Assembly: GCA_003550945.1 (NCBI GenBank)
Contig: PULL01000287.1
Coordinates: 1 to 10,028, forward strand
From: Thioalkalivibrio sp.
GTDB taxonomy: Bacteria; Pseudomonadota; Gammaproteobacteria; Ectothiorhodospirales; Ectothiorhodospiraceae
Length of the DNA stretch: 10,028 bases
Direction of reading: 5' to 3'
How positions within the stretch are numbered: the first letter of the stretch is position 1; each line of letters starts with the position of its first letter. The notes under the pieces were generated by a model. The model was not told the origin of the DNA, ran no database searches, and saw only the letters and a list, made by a program, of their open reading frames with translations. Position numbers and translations under genes: made by a program. Shown in pieces: positions 6,461 through 10,028 of this stretch.

Positions 6461-6466
6461 TATAAT
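6461..6466 (+). promoter_or_regulatory. Proximal valS promoter, -10 box
   Basis: A perfect TATAAT sits in GCTATAATGCGC, 30 bases before the valS ATG. Transcription would start near 6473, leaving a leader of about 24 bases. The -35 region about 17 bp upstream is poor, suggesting dependence on an activator or only moderate strength. Confidence 0.65.
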
Positions 6467-6496
6467 GCGCGGCTCGTCCCAACCCCCCGGCCCGTC

Positions 6497-9262
6497 ATGG
6501 ACAAGAGTTTCGACCCGCGTGCGATCGAGCAGGACCTGTACCGGCAGTGGGAGGAAAGCGGCTGCTTTGCGGTCCGACCCGAGGACGCCCCGCCCTACTG
6601 CATCCTGCTGCCCCCGCCCAACGTGACCGGCACGCTGCACATGGGGCACGCGTTCCAGCACACCCTGATGGACGCGCTGATCCGCCACCGGCGCATGCGC
6701 GGCGACGCGGTGCTCTGGCAGGGCGGCACCGATCACGCCGGCATCGCGACGCAGATGGTCGTGGAGCGGCGACTCGCAGCGGAAGAAAAGAGCCGCCACG
6801 ACCTCGGGCGAGAGGCATTCCTGGAAGCCGTCTGGGACTGGAAGGAACACTCCGGGGGCACGATCTCCAGCCAGATGCGCCGGCTCGGCAACGCCATCGA
6901 CTGGTCGCGCGAACGCTTCACGATGGACGAGGGGCTGTCGAACGCGGTGACCGAGGTCTTCGTGCGCCTCTACGACGAAGGGCTGATCTACCGCGGCAAG
7001 CGGCTGGTGAACTGGGACCCGGTTCTGCACACCGCGCTATCCGATCTAGAGGTTCTCTCGGAAGAGGAACAGGGTTCGCTGTGGCATTTCCGCTACCCGC
7101 TCACCGATGGCTCCGGGCACCTGGTGGTGGCGACCACCCGCCCCGAGACCATGCTCGGCGACACGGCGGTCGCGGTGCACCCGGAGGACGAACGCTATCG
7201 GCACCTGATCGGACAGCAGGTGGAACTGCCGCTGACCGGGCGGACGATTCCGGTGGTCGCGGACGACTACGTCGATCCCGAGTTCGGCACCGGCTGCGTG
7301 AAGATCACCCCGGCGCACGACTTCAACGACTACGCGGTGGGCCTCCGCCACCACCTGCCACTGATCAACATCTTCACCGTCGACGCGCGCCTGAACGACA
7401 GCGCTCCCCAGGACTATCGCGGGCTGGACCGCTTTGAGGCGCGCCGACGGGTCGTCGCCGACCTCGACGCACTGGGCCTGGTCGAGAAGATCGACGACCA
7501 CAAGCTGATGGTGCCCCGCGGCGACCGCAGTGGCGCGGTGGTCGAGCCCTTCCTGACCGACCAGTGGTACGTGAAGGTCGGCCCGCTGGCCGAACCCGCG
7601 ATCCGGGCGGTCGAGGATGGCCGCATCCGCTTCGTGCCCGAAAACTGGTCAAAGACCTACTTCGAGTGGATGCGCAACATCGAGGACTGGTGCATCTCGC
7701 GCCAGATCTGGTGGGGCCACCGGATTCCGGCCTGGTACGACGCGAACGGCAACGTCTTCGTCGGCCGCTCCGAGGCCGAGGTGCGCGCACGACTCGGGCT
7801 CGAGCCCGAGGTCGAACTGACCCAGGACGAGGACGTGCTGGACACCTGGTTCAGCTCGGCACTGTGGCCGTTCTCCACGTTGGGCTGGCCCGACAACACT
7901 GCCGAACTGCGACGCTTCTACCCAACCAGCGTGCTGGTCACCGGATTCGACATCATCTTCTTCTGGGTCGCCCGGATGATCATGATGGGTCTGAAATTCA
8001 TGGACGACGTGCCCTTCCGCGAGGTGTACATCACCGGGCTCATCCGCGACGCGGAGGGCCAGAAAATGTCGAAATCCAAGGGCAACGTGCTCGACCCGAT
8101 CGACCTGATCGACGGCATCACGCTGGATGCGCTTCTGGAGAAGCGGCCCTCCGGCCTGATGCAGCCACAGATGGCGAAGAAAATCGCGAAGGCCACCCGC
8201 GGCCAGTTCCCCGAAGGGATCCCCGCGTTCGGCACCGACGCGCTGCGTTTCACGCTGTCCGCGCTGGCGACCACCGGGCGCGACATCAAGTTCGATCTCG
8301 GGCGCATCGAGGGTTACCGCAACTTCTGCAACAAGCTGTGGAACGCCGCGCGCTTCGTGCTGATGAACGTGCAGGACCAGGACACCGGTCTCGGCGAGGC
8401 ACACCGGCAGCCGACGCTGGCCGACCGCTGGATCATGGACCGGCTGCGCGCGACCGCCGCATCGGTGACCGCGCACTACGACGCCTACCGCTTCGACCTC
8501 GCGGCGCAGGCGCTCTACGACTTCACCTGGCACGACTACTGCGACTGGTACCTGGAACTCACCAAGCCGGTACTGAACGGCGACGCCGACGCGTCCGTGA
8601 AGCGGGCCACCCGGCACACGCTGGTGCAGGTGCTGGAGGCATTGCTGCGCCTGCTGCACCCGATGATGCCGTTCATCACCGAGGCGATCTGGAAGGACGT
8701 GAAGGGACCCGCCGGTGTCGAGGCGCACTTCCTGGTCGAGCGGCCGTGGGTCGCCGTGGACGATTTCCCGGTCGACCCGATGGCCCGGCAGGAACTGGAG
8801 TGGGTACAGGGGTTCATCACCGGCCTGCGCCGGATCCGTGCCGAGATGGACATCGCGCCGAGCAAGGCGCTTCCGGTCCTGGTCCAGAACTGGTCGGAGA
8901 TGGACCAGTCACGTTATCTCGAACACCGGGCCCTGATCGACTTCCTTGCGCGCCCGGAATCGGTGACCTGGCTGACGGCCGGCGAGGAGGCCCCGGAGTC
9001 CGCGCTGGCACCCGTCGGCGAGATGCGCCTGCTGATCCCGCTGGCCGGGCTGATCGACCGGGACGCGGAAATCGCGCGCCTGGAAAAGGAGATCGGCAAG
9101 CTGGACAAGAATCTCGACCAGAGCGAGACGCGGCTCGCGAACGAGAGCTTCGTCGCGCGCGCGCCCGAGGCCGTGGTCAAGAAGGAACGGGTACGCGTCG
9201 CGGAGATGCGCGCCACGCGCGCCGACCTCGCCGCCCAGCTCGAGCGCATCCGGCGCCTGTAG
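6497..9262 (+). CDS. valS: Valine--tRNA ligase
   Basis: The 921-residue class Ia synthetase (E. coli 951) charges tRNA-Val with valine using ATP and hydrolyses mischarged Thr-tRNA-Val. PPPNVTGTLHMGH holds the HIGH motif as H48-M-G-H51. The CP1 editing domain carries TTRPETMLGDTAVAVHP at 213-229. WCISRQIWWGHRIPAWY begins at 398, and KMSKS is at 523-527 in GQKMSKSKGNVLDP. A helical anticodon-binding domain follows (about 640-790), and the last ~70 residues are the ValRS-specific coiled coil (RDAEIARLEKEIGKLDKNL onward) that contacts the tRNA. ATG at 6497 gives the family N-terminus MDKSFDPRAIEQDLYRQWEE. The longer in-frame reading from 6296 would run across the TATAAT box and is rejected. No Shine-Dalgarno is visible. 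It has its own promoter, so it is not strictly dependent on pepA-holC. It converges on zapG with 27 bp between stops. Confidence 0.98.
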   Translation: MDKSFDPRAIEQDLYRQWEESGCFAVRPEDAPPYCILLPPPNVTGTLHMGHAFQHTLMDALIRHRRMRGDAVLWQGGTDHAGIATQMVVERRLAAEEKSRHDLGREAFLEAVWDWKEHSGGTISSQMRRLGNAIDWSRERFTMDEGLSNAVTEVFVRLYDEGLIYRGKRLVNWDPVLHTALSDLEVLSEEEQGSLWHFRYPLTDGSGHLVVATTRPETMLGDTAVAVHPEDERYRHLIGQQVELPLTGRTIPVVADDYVDPEFGTGCVKITPAHDFNDYAVGLRHHLPLINIFTVDARLNDSAPQDYRGLDRFEARRRVVADLDALGLVEKIDDHKLMVPRGDRSGAVVEPFLTDQWYVKVGPLAEPAIRAVEDGRIRFVPENWSKTYFEWMRNIEDWCISRQIWWGHRIPAWYDANGNVFVGRSEAEVRARLGLEPEVELTQDEDVLDTWFSSALWPFSTLGWPDNTAELRRFYPTSVLVTGFDIIFFWVARMIMMGLKFMDDVPFREVYITGLIRDAEGQKMSKSKGNVLDPIDLIDGITLDALLEKRPSGLMQPQMAKKIAKATRGQFPEGIPAFGTDALRFTLSALATTGRDIKFDLGRIEGYRNFCNKLWNAARFVLMNVQDQDTGLGEAHRQPTLADRWIMDRLRATAASVTAHYDAYRFDLAAQALYDFTWHDYCDWYLELTKPVLNGDADASVKRATRHTLVQVLEALLRLLHPMMPFITEAIWKDVKGPAGVEAHFLVERPWVAVDDFPVDPMARQELEWVQGFITGLRRIRAEMDIAPSKALPVLVQNWSEMDQSRYLEHRALIDFLARPESVTWLTAGEEAPESALAPVGEMRLLIPLAGLIDRDAEIARLEKEIGKLDKNLDQSETRLANESFVARAPEAVVKKERVRVAEMRATRADLAAQLERIRRL

Positions 9263-9289
9263 GCGAGCTCTGTCGGCGACCCGGCGCAG

Positions 9290-9727
9290 TCAATCGGGGC
9301 GCGGGGGCTTCAGGTCGATCTCGCGTTCGCGCGTGTCGGGGCTGCGGGGCTGTGCGGGATCGGACCGCGCTTCGCGGTTTTCACGCACGGGGACATTCGC
9401 GAGCAGCCGGCCGGCGCGGTCCTCGAGCCGCTCGCGCGTTGGCTTGTCGGCGAGCTCTTCGCAGCTCTCGGCGAGATGGTGATACAGGTCGCGATAGGCG
9501 CCCGCCATGCCGGCAAACAGGGTCGCGGTGCGATCGAAGTGCTGGTTCACCGCGGTGCGGTAGCGGTTGAGTTCCTGCATTCGGTTGTCGAGTTCCGTCT
9601 CCAGTTCGCGGATCAGGCGGCGCTCGTTGCTGGTGGTGCGGCCGATCCAGAACCCCAGCAAGCCGGCCAGCACAACGGCCAGCACGATCATGAGCAACCA
9701 GAGACCCATCGTCATCTGCTCTTCCAC
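9290..9727 (-). CDS. zapG: ZapG/YhcB-family (DUF1043) inner-membrane protein
   Basis: The 145-residue protein has one N-terminal hydrophobic helix (about residues 7-29, LWLLMIVLAVVLAGLLGFWIG). A charged helical region follows (RRLIRELETELDNRMQELNR), then the family core QHFDRTATLFAGMAGAYRDL with YHHLAESCEELA. The tail is Arg/Asp/Pro-rich and probably disordered. E. coli YhcB (132 residues) is a single-pass inner-membrane protein linked to cell division and envelope growth (literature knowledge). GTG at 9727 follows AGGAAGGA (9739-9732) at a short but workable distance. The ATG at 9715 (MTMGLWLL), with GGAAG five bases upstream, is a credible alternative giving 141 residues. It converges with valS and diverges from the gene at 9877. 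Confidence 0.9.
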   Translation of the reverse strand: MEEQMTMGLWLLMIVLAVVLAGLLGFWIGRTTSNERRLIRELETELDNRMQELNRYRTAVNQHFDRTATLFAGMAGAYRDLYHHLAESCEELADKPTRERLEDRAGRLLANVPVRENREARSDPAQPRSPDTREREIDLKPPRPD

Positions 9728-9876
9728 CGCGTCCTTCCTCAGTGCTTGTCCCCAGGCCCTATTGTGCCCGACCCAAGCGGCGAAAGCACAGGCGCGGCGC
9801 GTGGCTGCTTCGCCCCCCGCAGCAATCTGGGCTATCTTCGTCTGCCGCGCCCGCAGTCATCGACGGAGATACCGCC

Positions 9877-10028
9877 ATGACGATGTCCACACGCGATCAG
9901 CAGATCCGCCTCGCCCACGCCGGTCTGATCCGCCTCGTGGTGCAGGCCACTCAGAACCAACAGGCACAGGGGGAACTGGACCCGGTGCTCAGTCACGCCG
10001 AGCAGGGCGGGTGGACCGACCTGGTCGC
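9877..10028 (+). CDS. Hypothetical protein, N-terminal part (cut by window edge)
   Basis: ATG at 9877 is preceded by GGAG at 9865-9868 with eight-base spacing, and the frame stays open for 50 codons to the last base. The visible residues start MTMSTRDQQIRLAHAGLI and are polar, Gln-rich and helical-looking, with no signal peptide or membrane segment. A later ATG (third codon) is also possible. GC-rich third positions match the neighbours, so it is probably a real gene. I do not recognise the family. The 149 bp between it and zapG would hold both divergent promoters; a possible -10 TATCTT is at 9832-9837 with no clear -35. Confidence 0.7.
   Translation, partial: MTMSTRDQQIRLAHAGLIRLVVQATQNQQAQGELDPVLSHAEQGGWTDLV

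Larger units (their letters stand above)
5832..6496. other. 665-bp intergenic spacer between the amidotransferase gene and valS
   Basis: No convincing protein gene of ordinary size is present. From 5832 to about 6080 I see little beyond a 12-bp palindrome (5993-6004) and short reading frames that lack starts. From 6081 to 6213 there is a T-tailed minus-strand hairpin and two overlapping antisense micro-ORFs. From about 6205 to 6275 the base composition turns sharply AT-rich against a GC-rich background, and includes a TATAAA box next to a 7-bp inverted repeat. The final 40 bases hold the proximal valS promoter. The stretch is unusually long for this compact, conserved gene order and may be the scar of an insertion or hold a small RNA. 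Confidence 0.7.

Noticed and set aside
6296..6496. A 67-codon N-terminal extension of valS
   Set aside because: It spans the TATAAT promoter, has no ValRS-like sequence, and the family N-terminus begins at the ATG at 6497.
6497..6560. T-box or valine attenuator controlling valS
   Set aside because: The leader from the TATAAT promoter is only about 24 bases, with no Val-rich peptide or T-box sequence; the distal micro-ORF has a single Val codon.
9263..9289. Terminator between the convergent valS and zapG stops
   Set aside because: The 27-bp gap has no clean stem or T-tract on either strand.
7564..9570. A 668-codon plus-strand frame overlapping valS in another register
   Set aside because: The product is a low-complexity Arg/Ala/Gly/Pro sequence typical of an off-frame reading of GC-rich DNA; ValRS motifs are all in the other frame.

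Overview
The window is high-GC bacterial chromosome. Its core is the lptG-lptF <- -> pepA-holC-valS neighbourhood, which is conserved across Gammaproteobacteria (established knowledge). With an LptF/LptG pair, a HolC chi subunit and a ZapG/YhcB-type protein, the source is very probably a Gammaproteobacterium. The GC-rich codon use would fit a Chromatiales/Ectothiorhodospiraceae-like organism, but the genus cannot be fixed from the sequence alone.

Layout, left to right. (1) 1-810 (+): the C-terminal part of an Ala/Glu-rich coiled-coil protein ending in a LysM domain, open at the left edge, with a 60-bp perfect internal direct repeat. (2) 821-848: a 12-bp perfect hairpin between two convergent genes. 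(3) 862-3053 (-): lptF then lptG, the two permease subunits of the LPS exporter, overlapping by ATGA. (4) About 3054-3161: a divergent promoter region. (5) 3162-5831 (+): pepA (leucyl aminopeptidase), holC (DNA polymerase III chi) and a class I glutamine amidotransferase, closely spaced and probably co-transcribed. (6) 5832-6496: a 665-bp stretch without a convincing gene. It holds a T-tailed hairpin oriented as a minus-strand terminator, an AT-rich island with promoter-like and palindromic elements, and two mutually antisense tiny reading frames. (7) 6497-9262 (+): valS with its own TATAAT promoter. (8) 9290-9727 (-): zapG/yhcB, convergent with valS. (9) 9877-10028 (+): the start of an unrecognised gene cut by the right edge.

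The named genes are housekeeping: outer-membrane LPS delivery (LptFG), peptide turnover (PepA), replication clamp-loader/SSB contact (HolC), tRNA charging (ValRS) and envelope/division (ZapG). They form a conserved neighbourhood rather than one pathway. The non-standard parts are the amidotransferase plus long spacer between holC and valS, and the nearly identical repeat in the LysM protein. I found no CRISPR array, complete mobile element, rRNA or tRNA gene, and no convincing new multi-gene system. The spacer 5832-6496 is the part most worth follow-up.
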